From Stentor roeselii (taxonomy: Eukaryota > Ciliophora > Heterotrichea > Heterotrichida > Stentoridae): a stretch of DNA of 64,000 bases. Of this stretch, positions 20,825 to 30,840 are shown in pieces. The notes beneath the pieces are model-generated. The model was not told the origin of the DNA, did not search any database, and worked only from the letters and a program-made list of their open reading frames with translations. The stretch spans positions 1 to 64,000 of the forward strand of contig RSEH01000124.1 in assembly GCA_006503475.1 (NCBI GenBank). The letters run 5' to 3'. Made by a program: the position numbers and the translations under genes. Positions within the stretch are counted from its first letter, which is position 1. Every line of letters starts with the position of its first letter.

Positions 20825-23800
20825 ATGGTGAATATTCTGAGTCTATTTACCTATTCGGTCTTCGCATTTGGCCATCAAAATTTATTTGATTATGAATCAT
20901 GTGAGGCTGGATTCATATTTAAAGATCATTGCATTGATGAGTGTCCTGAAGATTATCTAGTAATAGAAAGTTACTGTTATAGAGATTCAGAACCGGCTAT
21001 TTTTCTGTCACCTGAAACGATATTGAAGGGTAAAAGTTGGAAACCTAAGCTGGAAAAAGATAAAAATTCGAAGTTTCCTATATTTCCAACCAAATATGGT
21101 ATGTTGTTTAAAGAAGATTCTTCAATCGATATACCAAAAGCTTCAAAGGATAAAGAATTTCATATCTTAAGCTTTAATATATGGATTTTTGAAGAAGGGT
21201 CCTTAGTTTCAGATGATTTTGGATTATTTGAGTTTGAACTCGAGAATAGTTATTTGAAGTTTAAGTTTTTGGATACTTTTTATCATTTCCTTGTACTTGA
21301 GAATTACTATTCCAGATGGATGAAAGTTGAAATGATTTTAGATCAGAGAAACTCATCGTTTTCTGAGCTCACAATAAACATAACTAACGGCTATTCTCAA
21401 GTAGAAAAACTCAATTTGTATCATGAACTACCAAATATCAAGTTATGGAAAATCGGTAAAAGTAGAGTGAGATCATTCGTTGGTTTCATCAATCATTTTT
21501 CTTACTTTATCAGCCCATTTCAAACTTTAGACTACGAAGAGTTGCCCTGCTTAGCTACAGTTGAAAATTTAAAACAATGCAAAGATGTGAAATGCATAGA
21601 AACTCTCTGTAGGAGGCGCTCAAGAAAACTTTTATGTTTAGACTCTCCAACTTGTTCAGTTACCTCAGATTCATGCCCCGACTTTTACAGCGTGAAGAGC
21701 AATGAATGTGTGATAAATGAAGGAAACATTGGATTTTACTACTTTTTTGATACCCCGAGATTAACCCTCACCGCGATTATCGGGTCAGATAGTGTGTTAA
21801 CCCCTGACTATTGCAACAGTATCTTGAATTCTCCAGGAAGAGGAAAGTATTTTAACGGTTACAACTCGAGATATACGTCGCAAAACAAAAACTATTACAA
21901 TTTAGAGCCAACGTACATGGCCTGGATCAACATCGGATCAGCAGAATACTCTGGAATCTGGTCAAAAATTGACTTATTTTCCCTTTACACCTACCAAAAC
22001 AACATAAAATTTAAACTCCACTCTGAGGTAATGTTCCTTGGAGAGTTCACAAGAAAAGAATGGTTCTTCTTGAAGTTGGTCTTAACTTTTCAGTCAACAT
22101 CTTCAACGGGTTTCAAGAGTTTTATTAATAATGAGCAGTCAGTTTCTGGAACTTTTACAGAAAGTTATCATAGCGATTCTTTTACAAACATTTACTTTGG
22201 GTTCGCAAATGATTATTACATGCTTGGATGGATTTACTTCGCAGCTTATGCACCCACTGGTCACATGGCGTCTTTAGGAGACTTCACAAGCGACTCTGGA
22301 TGCAACTATTGGACAGAGCTGAATGGAAACTGCATCGATAACTGTGACCTGTTTTATTACAAAGACTCGACAACTTGCACATCATGTCCTTCCACCTGCA
22401 ACAGTTGCCAAAGAGAAAGCTGCGGCTCATGTCATGATGTGAAGTGCAAAGACTGCACAAGAAACAGTCCTGGAAAATGCTCGTCTTGCAGCAGTTCTTA
22501 TCTTACAGAAGGGTATTGTTTCTCTGAGTGCCCAATCATGTACACTTATAACGACACGTCTTGCAGTAGGAAGTCAGGAATTTTAAAAATTTATTTCAAC
22601 TCATCTGAAATTACTTCAAGTCCAGGACTGATAAACCTGACCCAGCGTGGAACCCAAGGAAAACTTCTCCAAGACCGTGGGTACTTCTTCGCTGAAAATA
22701 CGAGCTATGTTTCCACCTCTCAGTTTTACCTGAGCCCCGAGTATTCAATGGCTGTTTGGCTGAAACTACTGCAGGGAAGCTACTTTCAAATCGGATTCGT
22801 TTCTGATGGCTTTGAATTTAACTTCACTCATTTGAAAATAGTGCCTTTTTCACCTGAAGTTTATAAATCTCTGGAAAATAATGTTTCGAACTGGAACTTT
22901 TACGTGATCAAGAGCTTTTCTTTTATAAGTTACAATAGCAGTATCGGACTTTACTATTACGATCTGTTCAACTATGTCCCGATGGTCTACAATGTTTATG
23001 TGAACAACGAGCTGTTATATTCATACAGCTATAAAGACAGCAAGACCCTGGCTGACCGAACATCGAGTCTTTTTAAAATATCGACAGGGTCAGACTCAAC
23101 AATGGCGGTGCACTTGTTTGGTTTTTCTCCTACATTTTTCAACTCTTACATGAAGTTGACATCTGAAAGTTGCTCCTCAACCAGCTGCATGAACTGTGCA
23201 CTGAGTCATTCAATCACTTCAGACTACTGTGATGATTGCAGCAGTTACTGTGGAACGTGCGAGGACAACACACCTTGCAAAAATTGTTCTTATTGTTGTA
23301 AGGTTTTATATCAGAACTGTTTTATCACATGTCCTTTACTGTTCTCTGATGTTGATAATACTTGCATTGAAGATGAAAATCTGTGGCTTCGATTTCGGTT
23401 TGAGTCTTTGAAAGGATCGATTTCTGACGGGAGATCTTCACCGATTATCCACCTTAACACGTACACTCAAGGCACTTATCCGAATATCAACGTGACTGTT
23501 GATCCAATACCTGGCCTACTCAAAGGATTTTACTTCAGAAATGAAGATAAAGAAATTTTTCTGGTTTCCAGTGAAAAGTTCCAGGTTTCTTCAGCCTTCT
23601 TCATCGGGGTGTGGATCCGACCGGAAAAATACTCAGAGTTTCTTTACAAGAACTCGATGTTTTCTATAAGTTTAACGATAGAAGGGCCTAAAGTTTTTTT
23701 TTTCAATAAAACATCAGGCGAATATCAAGCATCATCCTCAAACCAGCTCACATTAAACTCATGGTCTTTTTTCGGAATAAGTGTAGATTATTCCAATAAC

Positions 23801-26800
23801 CAAACAACCTGCTACCTCTACTCGAATTCCCAGCAATCATCAACAGTTCTAACATCAAAACTAATCCAAGACAACGATAACTTCTTAACAGTAGGTAAAG
23901 GAAAAAACTCTAGTTTCACCGGATGGATCTACGAAATCATTTATTTTGCTGAATTTCTAGACCAGAGCCAGGTGCTTTCTGAACTCGGCTCCTGCAGTAC
24001 CTGCAACTGTCCGTCCTCCTTAGAAAGTTGTCTGAACCCCTGCGGACTGACCGATTTTTACGCATTCGGGAACTGTTCGAGTTGTGCAGGAATAAACTAC
24101 TGTTCCACTTCAGTCAAAACCACTCTTTGTTTCGACTCTCGCTGCAGCAGTTGTGAAGACTTCAGCAGCTGTTCAAGCTGCCCAAACAACGACTGCTCAA
24201 GCAATTGTTCTCCAACTTGCAGCAAATGCATGGGGCCGACAGTTTACGAATGCATGGAATGTGCGCGGAACTACAAACAATACGGTTTGCTTTGTGTGTC
24301 TGAATGTCCGCTGCTGTACACCTCGAACTCTTCAGTTTGTTTATCAACAGACACAAGCAGAATCTCTGTTTATTTTCATACTTTGGCTTCCCTTGCAATT
24401 TCCACTGATAAACTACTCAGTTTTCAAGACGCCTCAGGGAATACAACAGCTGCCTTTGCCCGGGGCTGGTACTTTTCTCAGTTAAACTGCCTCAACTATA
24501 CCGCTTTTGGAGTCGATAGTGCCTTGAGTCTCTGGGTGCTTCCTTTGAGCCTGGGAACGATTTTACTGAAGCAGTCAGAGAATCAGCAGGAGCTAAAAAT
24601 CAACATCTCTGGTCAGGGTGTTATTTTTCTGACATTTCGAGGAATTCAAGCGAATTACTCTTTAAACTTCGACATCGGGTCAACCTTGATTGGAACCTGG
24701 CAGAGCTTCGTAGTGACTTTTTCCAGTTCCAGAAAAGTATTCAATGTGAAACTGATCTTGCAAGGCTCCAAAAAATTCGAAGGTTCAGTTGACTCCGACT
24801 TTTTAAATACCAACTCCTCGGATAAGATCAGTCTTGGAACTTCAAACGAAAAGTGGTGGGTCTTTTCTTTTGAGTACTTCAGAAACTCCTCTGCTTTTCA
24901 ACAAGCGGACATCATCGGGACCTGCTCAGAGCAATGCTCGTGTCCGAAGCCGGCGAATGTATGTTTGTCTGAATGCGAAAGGAACCTGTTGCCAAGTAAA
25001 TCGTCCTGCGAGTCATGCAACTCTTCTTGTGAAACTTGTAGATACAGTGATTCTTGCCGACTTTGCGCTGACAGACTCTGCAAATCTTGTGTTAAGCTCG
25101 ATAATGAAGTGTGCTCTGAATGCATCTCGAACTCAACGTTTGATAATTCGACAGAATTATGCAAGTGTAATGCTGATTTCTATCAACAAGGTTCATTTTG
25201 TCTTCCGTGCGTTGACCGATGTGTTAATTGCACGAGCGTTGTTTACAAATGTAAAAAATGCAAAGAAGCCTTTGTCAATAGCACAGAAGGACTTTGCATG
25301 AAGTACTGCTCTGAAGGAGAATACTTGTTGAATAGTTCCTGCATTAGGAATGTTTCCACGATTTTCGACTTTAAGTTCTCGAAAAATAATGACTCGTACT
25401 CTTCTGATCAAGTCGTGTTGTATCTTGGGGAAAACAACAGCAGCGACCCGAAAGATGACAAGTTCCAGCCTTGGCTATTATCGCAAAGAGGACTTTATTT
25501 CAACAACTCTCAAGCAACTATTAAAAGTTTGATCAACACTGATTCTATTCATCTATCAAATACTCACTCTTTTGCTATTTATCTCAACCTTCTCACTTGC
25601 TGCGGGTCCATCCTGGGCCTCGCTGACAATTCCTCGTCATTCCTCTCACTTAAAAGTGACACTCTTAACAACTCTACAGTTTTGAAGCTGGAGTATTCAG
25701 TATCCGACTTTTACAGTTCTGAAACTGTATCAGTATCAGTAAATATATCAACTGAAAAATGGTTTTTTGTGACATGGTCGTTGAATTTCAGTTCTCCTGA
25801 CCTGAAGCTTTACGTGTACTTGAATAAAGAGCTTTGCATTTCAGCATCTTTCGAAAACCGAGTGTTTAACCAGCCTCTGTCTTCAAATTTCTCAGTCGGC
25901 AAGTCGTCTTTATCCTACATGACCGGATACATCCACCGACTGAGCCTTTATTCTTATTCAATCGACCAGAATGCCCTAAATCTCTACTCAGGCTTAATAA
26001 ACTGCAAGGCAAATGCGTATTCATTCAATTCACAGTGCTTCGAATGCAACTCTTCCTGTCATTTCGGCTGTTCTCATAACCAATCATGCAAAACGCACCC
26101 AGACCTTCTGTGTTCCTCCTTCGTTGACATCGAAGAGAACTGCACCACTTGTGTGTCATTGACTCTGAATAATCGTCCCTGTGAATGTAAAAACAATTCA
26201 ATTTACTCTTACGATGCAGACTCATGTGTCTGCGATAAGAACTATTTTCTTGCACAGGAAGAATGTCAGATGTGCACCCGTTGGTTGAACAGCAGCGACA
26301 TCCAGGCTTATTTCACGAAGAACTTCGCTGAAATCAGGATAGACTTCAATATTTCAATAGCAAAAGTCGACTGTAGAGAAATCATCTCGAAAAGCGACCT
26401 TGAGAAGTTTGGTTCAGACTGGAAATGCAGAATTTTAGATCAAAAGTCAGTACTTTATTCTCTTGGAGATGGATACTCGATAACTAATCAATCTATCAGC
26501 TTTCTCAGTGAAAAATTAAAAGGAATCGACCCTGAGTGCGGATTTCTTCAAGTTAACCTGTCAGCTGATTTGTTTTACTCTTACCCACTCACCAAGCCAA
26601 CAGCTGTCATCAAAGCGGCTTCTACAGTTTTTTACTCTTGTGAAAACTTAACTGTTGATGGTTCTTTGTCGTTTGGATCATTCAAGGAACTGCTTGGGTA
26701 CAAGTGGGAATTTTCTGGAATACCTGGAATAGAAAAATACTCGAATGACTATGGAAACAACAGCTTCTTCAATTTTCAGTCATCGGATCTAGACACAGGG

Positions 26801-29800
26801 ACCTTAACCGTCGTTCTTTCAGTAAAAAATAGGTTCGGCTTGACTGATTCAACAAAATTTCTCATTAATTTAATCGGTTCAGTTGGAGTGGTTCCTATCT
26901 TTGACTCTTCAATAAAATATTCATGTTCAGTGAGTAAAACTTGCCAGTTCCTAATCACCAAAATTTCCACCTGCATCAAAAACCCGATTTTCTCATTCAG
27001 TTGGAAACTGACCGAAGGAGAATCCTTTTTAAATGACACGAAAACATTTTGGGAAAAACAAACTCCAGGAGATTCGATTCTAATCCCTAAGGGAATGTTT
27101 CCACCATCTATCCTAAAATTTGAAGTAACTGTCTTCGAGAAAACTTTAAAAGTCTCTGGAAATGAAACTCTTCAAATTTTAATCGAACCTGAAGATCCAG
27201 TGATAATCATAAAAAATGCCTTAGGAATGATCTCTACTTTGAAAGACTTATCAGTTGATGCCTCTCAAAGTTACGACCCTAACAGAGAAGAACTGAAATT
27301 TTCATGGGGTTGTTTAGGCACTTGCAATTTTTCTTACACTTCTGATAAAAGTTCTCTTTTCATCAGCAAAAACTTCGTCAAAGCCAGACTTTTCGAGGCT
27401 TTTGTTCTAAACGTTTCTTCAACTGTTTCACTAAAAGGGTTGAATGAAAAAGTAGTGAAAACTAGTCAAGCTTTCTTCTCAGGAGAATTCGTTGATCGAT
27501 TCATCCCGAGTGTTTCGATAATCGAAACTTTTCAAAGAAACCAACCGAAACGCTTTGTCAGGTCAAAAGACGCTTCGTTGACAGCTCTGGTATCAGAAGA
27601 TTACTTTGAAACTGAATGGGTTTTGAAAGAAAATGATAAAAATCTTGTGAAATCAGGGGAAAATAACCCTTCAGTGGTAATTGACATGGCTTTAACGACT
27701 CCTGGAGGGTCTTATAAGCTGTTATTTTTGGTGAAAGATCAGAGCTTTACTTATAATTTTTTTTATGAGTTTACTGCGAATCAGCCGCCAAAAATCGGGT
27801 ATTTTTCTGTCAGTCCCAGTGAAGGTCTTGAACTTCAAACAACTTTCAATTTTCAGGCTGTTGATTGGCTTGATGAAGAAGAAGACTATCCCCTGGCCTT
27901 TACTTTCGGGTACCTCGCCCAAGGAAAGCAGATTTTTCTAAGTGAAAAGTCACAAAAAAACTCGTTCGACACAGTTTTCTCCTACCTTGGAGAGTCTTTA
28001 AAAGCATTTTGCCAGGTTTTCGACAGTTTACATGATTTCATCGAGTTAATTCAAAAATTTAAAGTTTCAATAGACCCCAACTTCAACTCCAACGATTTCC
28101 TAGAAGAGACTTCAAAAGCTCTGACAACAAGTCTAATAAAAGACTATCCTTCTCTTCTAGGAAACTTAATAAACGGAGTGTTAAACCGAGATTTACTCAC
28201 AAGTGATCAGAACTCAACCTCTGAAGAAACCCTTCAGTCAACATTCGACAACTGCACCTACTTCCTATCAAACTACTCAACTTCGATCTACCCTTCATCA
28301 TACGTAACCGACCAGATGATATCTCTGCTCGACTCCCTGACAACAAACCCGAAACTTTCCAGTGTAAACAACTCGATGTCAACAAATGAATTAACAAATT
28401 CTTTACTCACCAGGTCCAACTCAGAGGAAGTCGCGTTGTCGTCATCCCAAGGTTCAGGTTTTCTGAACATTGTGACCAACTCAGGAAAAGTTACTTCTGA
28501 AAGCGCAGTAAACCAAACTAAACTAATGACTTCCATCACGTCAGTTATCGACCAGGTCAGCAAAGGCACACTACTCGGCACTGTCGATAAACAGCAGCAG
28601 ACTTTAACTTCAAGTCAAATCACTGTCGATGTCTTGTCTTCGAAAAGTAACTCGATCAACGGCATGACTTTAAAAAGCTCAGCGAGTCAAACTGCGTCCA
28701 TCGCAATTCCGAGTGGCTTTTCAGAGAATTTACCTGAAAATGTCGGGGTTTCTGTCGGGTTTGTCAATGTTGAGAAGACAGGAAATAGCTCGAGTGGAAC
28801 CATTGTTGGACTTAGTTTGTTTTCGAAGACTCAGGTTAACCCGTTGCAGGTGAACCTCAAGGCTTCTTTTTTATCTTTGACGATTCCGGTAGTTAAAGCG
28901 CAGCAGATGAAGAACTTGACATGCATTTTCTTGGATGATGAGAGAGAAAAGTGGAGTTCTAAAGGCTGCACACTTGTAGAGACCAATCAGGACTCAGTTG
29001 TTTGTCAATGCAATCACTTGACTTTCTTCTCTTCTGGAGAAAAATCTTCGAACTTTGTACCGGACTCAAATATTGATCAGACTGTGAATGTTGAAGCTTT
29101 GAAAAATATTAATGCTACAAATGCAATTGGGTTCTATTTTTCTTTGGGAATAATTATACTTTATATCATTTTCTTGATTTTGACTGTAAAAAAAGATAAA
29201 CAAGACTTAAATGAACTTTATGAACTTATTGATTTGAAGTTCTCTGAAGCACAAAACCAGGGAAAATTAGAACCACTTGACAATCTTAACGCTTTAAATG
29301 AAAATGATGGAACTTCAAAAGATCTTAGAAAAATCAATTCAAAGTACACTGAAGAATCATCTCCTCGGGTTGAAAATAATTTAGAAATATTTTCGGATAC
29401 CCTTAAAGAAAACCAAGATTTAGAACAGACAAAGTCAAGAATTAGGATTTTCTTAGAAAATCATGAATTTTTAAGTTTGTTTTACTTACGAGACCCTTTA
29501 CATACAAGAGCTCTTCGATGCACCTTGATATTCACAGCTTTTCTAGGAAACATGTTTTTTATAGGACTGTTTTACAAAGGTGAAAGCAAAAAAAGTTCAG
29601 GGATATTTGATAGTATTAAAAATTACACTTTTCAGGATTTTTTGGTGATGGTTTATTCTTCAGTTATTATGAGTGTCTTAGTTCAGGTCCTTCCTGCGAT
29701 AGTCAAAGACAAGCCTCTTAATTTTAACCTTTCCAAAGCTGACAACTTGAAAATTATCAAAAGGAATAAGATTGGAAATATTGTCCTTATAATTGTTTAT

Positions 29801-30037
29801 TGTATTGTCATGGCTTACTTTTGTTGGAGTATTTCACTTTTTGCACTTAACTTGCCGATAGGAACGAGCTACATGTGGATCTTTAATACGATCATTACCA
29901 TCCTTGTTAGGCTTCTTATAATTTCAGTGATTTTAATACTCATTAAAATTTTTGTGATTTCAAAGGTGGTGAAGTGGGTTGAAAAAAAGAAAAAAGAAAA
30001 AGAAATGAGAGAAATTGAACAAAATGATTCAGATTAA
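20825..30037 (+). CDS. Polycystin-1-like receptor: LamG-like/Cys-rich ectodomain, REJ, GPS, five TM helices
   Basis: 3070 residues. The N-terminus (MVNILSLFTYSVFAFG) is a signal peptide. Up to residue about 1830, roughly 200-residue concanavalin/LamG-like modules (five or six) alternate with furin-like cysteine-rich blocks (CTSCPSTCNSC type). Residues about 1840-2500 resemble PKD/REJ domains (KWEFSG; LSVDASQSYDP followed by FSWGC). A Ser/Thr-rich region leads to a GPS motif at about 2697-2738 with W, GC and CQCNHLTFFSS at the expected spacing. Five hydrophobic helices follow, with a long cytoplasmic loop after the first and a segment (SLFYLRDPLHTRALR) like the polycystin-1 loop before its second helix. 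No PLAT domain and no six-helix channel part are present, so it matches only the receptor half of polycystin-1. It is probably an autoproteolysed surface adhesion or mechanosensory protein. The ectodomain part is clearly richer in G+C than the two ends. Confidence 0.8.
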   Translation: MVNILSLFTYSVFAFGHQNLFDYESCEAGFIFKDHCIDECPEDYLVIESYCYRDSEPAIFLSPETILKGKSWKPKLEKDKNSKFPIFPTKYGMLFKEDSSIDIPKASKDKEFHILSFNIWIFEEGSLVSDDFGLFEFELENSYLKFKFLDTFYHFLVLENYYSRWMKVEMILDQRNSSFSELTINITNGYSQVEKLNLYHELPNIKLWKIGKSRVRSFVGFINHFSYFISPFQTLDYEELPCLATVENLKQCKDVKCIETLCRRRSRKLLCLDSPTCSVTSDSCPDFYSVKSNECVINEGNIGFYYFFDTPRLTLTAIIGSDSVLTPDYCNSILNSPGRGKYFNGYNSRYTSQNKNYYNLEPTYMAWINIGSAEYSGIWSKIDLFSLYTYQNNIKFKLHSEVMFLGEFTRKEWFFLKLVLTFQSTSSTGFKSFINNEQSVSGTFTESYHSDSFTNIYFGFANDYYMLGWIYFAAYAPTGHMASLGDFTSDSGCNYWTELNGNCIDNCDLFYYKDSTTCTSCPSTCNSCQRESCGSCHDVKCKDCTRNSPGKCSSCSSSYLTEGYCFSECPIMYTYNDTSCSRKSGILKIYFNSSEITSSPGLINLTQRGTQGKLLQDRGYFFAENTSYVSTSQFYLSPEYSMAVWLKLLQGSYFQIGFVSDGFEFNFTHLKIVPFSPEVYKSLENNVSNWNFYVIKSFSFISYNSSIGLYYYDLFNYVPMVYNVYVNNELLYSYSYKDSKTLADRTSSLFKISTGSDSTMAVHLFGFSPTFFNSYMKLTSESCSSTSCMNCALSHSITSDYCDDCSSYCGTCEDNTPCKNCSYCCKVLYQNCFITCPLLFSDVDNTCIEDENLWLRFRFESLKGSISDGRSSPIIHLNTYTQGTYPNINVTVDPIPGLLKGFYFRNEDKEIFLVSSEKFQVSSAFFIGVWIRPEKYSEFLYKNSMFSISLTIEGPKVFFFNKTSGEYQASSSNQLTLNSWSFFGISVDYSNNQTTCYLYSNSQQSSTVLTSKLIQDNDNFLTVGKGKNSSFTGWIYEIIYFAEFLDQSQVLSELGSCSTCNCPSSLESCLNPCGLTDFYAFGNCSSCAGINYCSTSVKTTLCFDSRCSSCEDFSSCSSCPNNDCSSNCSPTCSKCMGPTVYECMECARNYKQYGLLCVSECPLLYTSNSSVCLSTDTSRISVYFHTLASLAISTDKLLSFQDASGNTTAAFARGWYFSQLNCLNYTAFGVDSALSLWVLPLSLGTILLKQSENQQELKINISGQGVIFLTFRGIQANYSLNFDIGSTLIGTWQSFVVTFSSSRKVFNVKLILQGSKKFEGSVDSDFLNTNSSDKISLGTSNEKWWVFSFEYFRNSSAFQQADIIGTCSEQCSCPKPANVCLSECERNLLPSKSSCESCNSSCETCRYSDSCRLCADRLCKSCVKLDNEVCSECISNSTFDNSTELCKCNADFYQQGSFCLPCVDRCVNCTSVVYKCKKCKEAFVNSTEGLCMKYCSEGEYLLNSSCIRNVSTIFDFKFSKNNDSYSSDQVVLYLGENNSSDPKDDKFQPWLLSQRGLYFNNSQATIKSLINTDSIHLSNTHSFAIYLNLLTCCGSILGLADNSSSFLSLKSDTLNNSTVLKLEYSVSDFYSSETVSVSVNISTEKWFFVTWSLNFSSPDLKLYVYLNKELCISASFENRVFNQPLSSNFSVGKSSLSYMTGYIHRLSLYSYSIDQNALNLYSGLINCKANAYSFNSQCFECNSSCHFGCSHNQSCKTHPDLLCSSFVDIEENCTTCVSLTLNNRPCECKNNSIYSYDADSCVCDKNYFLAQEECQMCTRWLNSSDIQAYFTKNFAEIRIDFNISIAKVDCREIISKSDLEKFGSDWKCRILDQKSVLYSLGDGYSITNQSISFLSEKLKGIDPECGFLQVNLSADLFYSYPLTKPTAVIKAASTVFYSCENLTVDGSLSFGSFKELLGYKWEFSGIPGIEKYSNDYGNNSFFNFQSSDLDTGTLTVVLSVKNRFGLTDSTKFLINLIGSVGVVPIFDSSIKYSCSVSKTCQFLITKISTCIKNPIFSFSWKLTEGESFLNDTKTFWEKQTPGDSILIPKGMFPPSILKFEVTVFEKTLKVSGNETLQILIEPEDPVIIIKNALGMISTLKDLSVDASQSYDPNREELKFSWGCLGTCNFSYTSDKSSLFISKNFVKARLFEAFVLNVSSTVSLKGLNEKVVKTSQAFFSGEFVDRFIPSVSIIETFQRNQPKRFVRSKDASLTALVSEDYFETEWVLKENDKNLVKSGENNPSVVIDMALTTPGGSYKLLFLVKDQSFTYNFFYEFTANQPPKIGYFSVSPSEGLELQTTFNFQAVDWLDEEEDYPLAFTFGYLAQGKQIFLSEKSQKNSFDTVFSYLGESLKAFCQVFDSLHDFIELIQKFKVSIDPNFNSNDFLEETSKALTTSLIKDYPSLLGNLINGVLNRDLLTSDQNSTSEETLQSTFDNCTYFLSNYSTSIYPSSYVTDQMISLLDSLTTNPKLSSVNNSMSTNELTNSLLTRSNSEEVALSSSQGSGFLNIVTNSGKVTSESAVNQTKLMTSITSVIDQVSKGTLLGTVDKQQQTLTSSQITVDVLSSKSNSINGMTLKSSASQTASIAIPSGFSENLPENVGVSVGFVNVEKTGNSSSGTIVGLSLFSKTQVNPLQVNLKASFLSLTIPVVKAQQMKNLTCIFLDDEREKWSSKGCTLVETNQDSVVCQCNHLTFFSSGEKSSNFVPDSNIDQTVNVEALKNINATNAIGFYFSLGIIILYIIFLILTVKKDKQDLNELYELIDLKFSEAQNQGKLEPLDNLNALNENDGTSKDLRKINSKYTEESSPRVENNLEIFSDTLKENQDLEQTKSRIRIFLENHEFLSLFYLRDPLHTRALRCTLIFTAFLGNMFFIGLFYKGESKKSSGIFDSIKNYTFQDFLVMVYSSVIMSVLVQVLPAIVKDKPLNFNLSKADNLKIIKRNKIGNIVLIIVYCIVMAYFCWSISLFALNLPIGTSYMWIFNTIITILVRLLIISVILILIKIFVISKVVKWVEKKKKEKEMREIEQNDSD

Positions 30038-30213
30038 TTAGAAAATTTAGATTAGGTAAAATTTTATTTATACGTCGTTTAATTTTTGGTAAAATAATAA
30101 AATACTGGAGATTAAGATTATATTTAATTAATAAATTGATCGAAGTATTTCTTGGTTTGTTCTAAATTATCTTCATTAAAATCTCTTAGAAAAATTCTTT
30201 CCTCTTTAAATAA

Positions 30214-30840
30214 ATGGATATTGAAGAGAGATATATTTCTTCCGAATATGTAAAAAATGCTCTAGAAGTAAATATTCTTAGTGATCGGGCACTCTCGATG
30301 AAAAGTAAGTGGAAAATTGCAGAGTGGGTTTCTGATACATTTGATTTTTACAGAATTCAATACTTAAAACCATTTAGTAAAGCCATGGCACTCATTCAAG
30401 TCGAAACCAAGAAGTTCTTGCTTTTATACTTTCCCTGTAAACAGTCTCGGAAAAGTGTTAATCAGAATTATTTGAATACAAGAGTTTGCGCTTTGTTACC
30501 CAAAAACCTGTTCCTTACCTTACATTTTATATTGAGGAATCCGTACACTTTGGAATTTGATTTAGGATTTGGAGATCTGCTTTTAGAGTCTCAACAAAAA
30601 GTGACTCAGTATGGATATCTTTTTATTTCGGATTTCCCTGAAGATGCTGAAAAATTTAAAGTACATCAAAGAGATTCAGTTTTACTTGGAAGTACTTATG
30701 TTGCTATTGAAAACTTACTAATTTTAATTGATTCTGAAATTTTTATATATCGGAAAATTTTTAAGGATTTAGAAAATGATGAACTTAGTAACATAGTTCA
30801 GAAAGTTGGCTTACTGCATAAGATACTTAAAATAGTTTAA
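30214..30840 (+). CDS. Unknown 208-residue protein
   Basis: A 208-codon frame beginning MDIEERYISSEYV and ending in TAA, 176 nt after the polycystin-like gene on the same strand. The start is supported by an in-frame TAA directly before the ATG. It has mixed alpha/beta character (FLLLYFPCK, LFLTLHFILR, YGYLFISDFPED), with no signal peptide, membrane helix or cysteine pattern. I do not recognise a family. Codon use looks like its AT-rich neighbours. It is probably a real soluble protein because the frame is long, has an ordinary amino-acid balance and does not overlap another gene. Confidence 0.6.
   Translation: MDIEERYISSEYVKNALEVNILSDRALSMKSKWKIAEWVSDTFDFYRIQYLKPFSKAMALIQVETKKFLLLYFPCKQSRKSVNQNYLNTRVCALLPKNLFLTLHFILRNPYTLEFDLGFGDLLLESQQKVTQYGYLFISDFPEDAEKFKVHQRDSVLLGSTYVAIENLLILIDSEIFIYRKIFKDLENDELSNIVQKVGLLHKILKIV

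Noticed and set aside
24153-25532. Several 60-155 codon frames on both strands inside the polycystin-like ectodomain
   Set aside because: They are shadows of the Cys-rich, G+C-richer coding sequence and have no domain features of their own.
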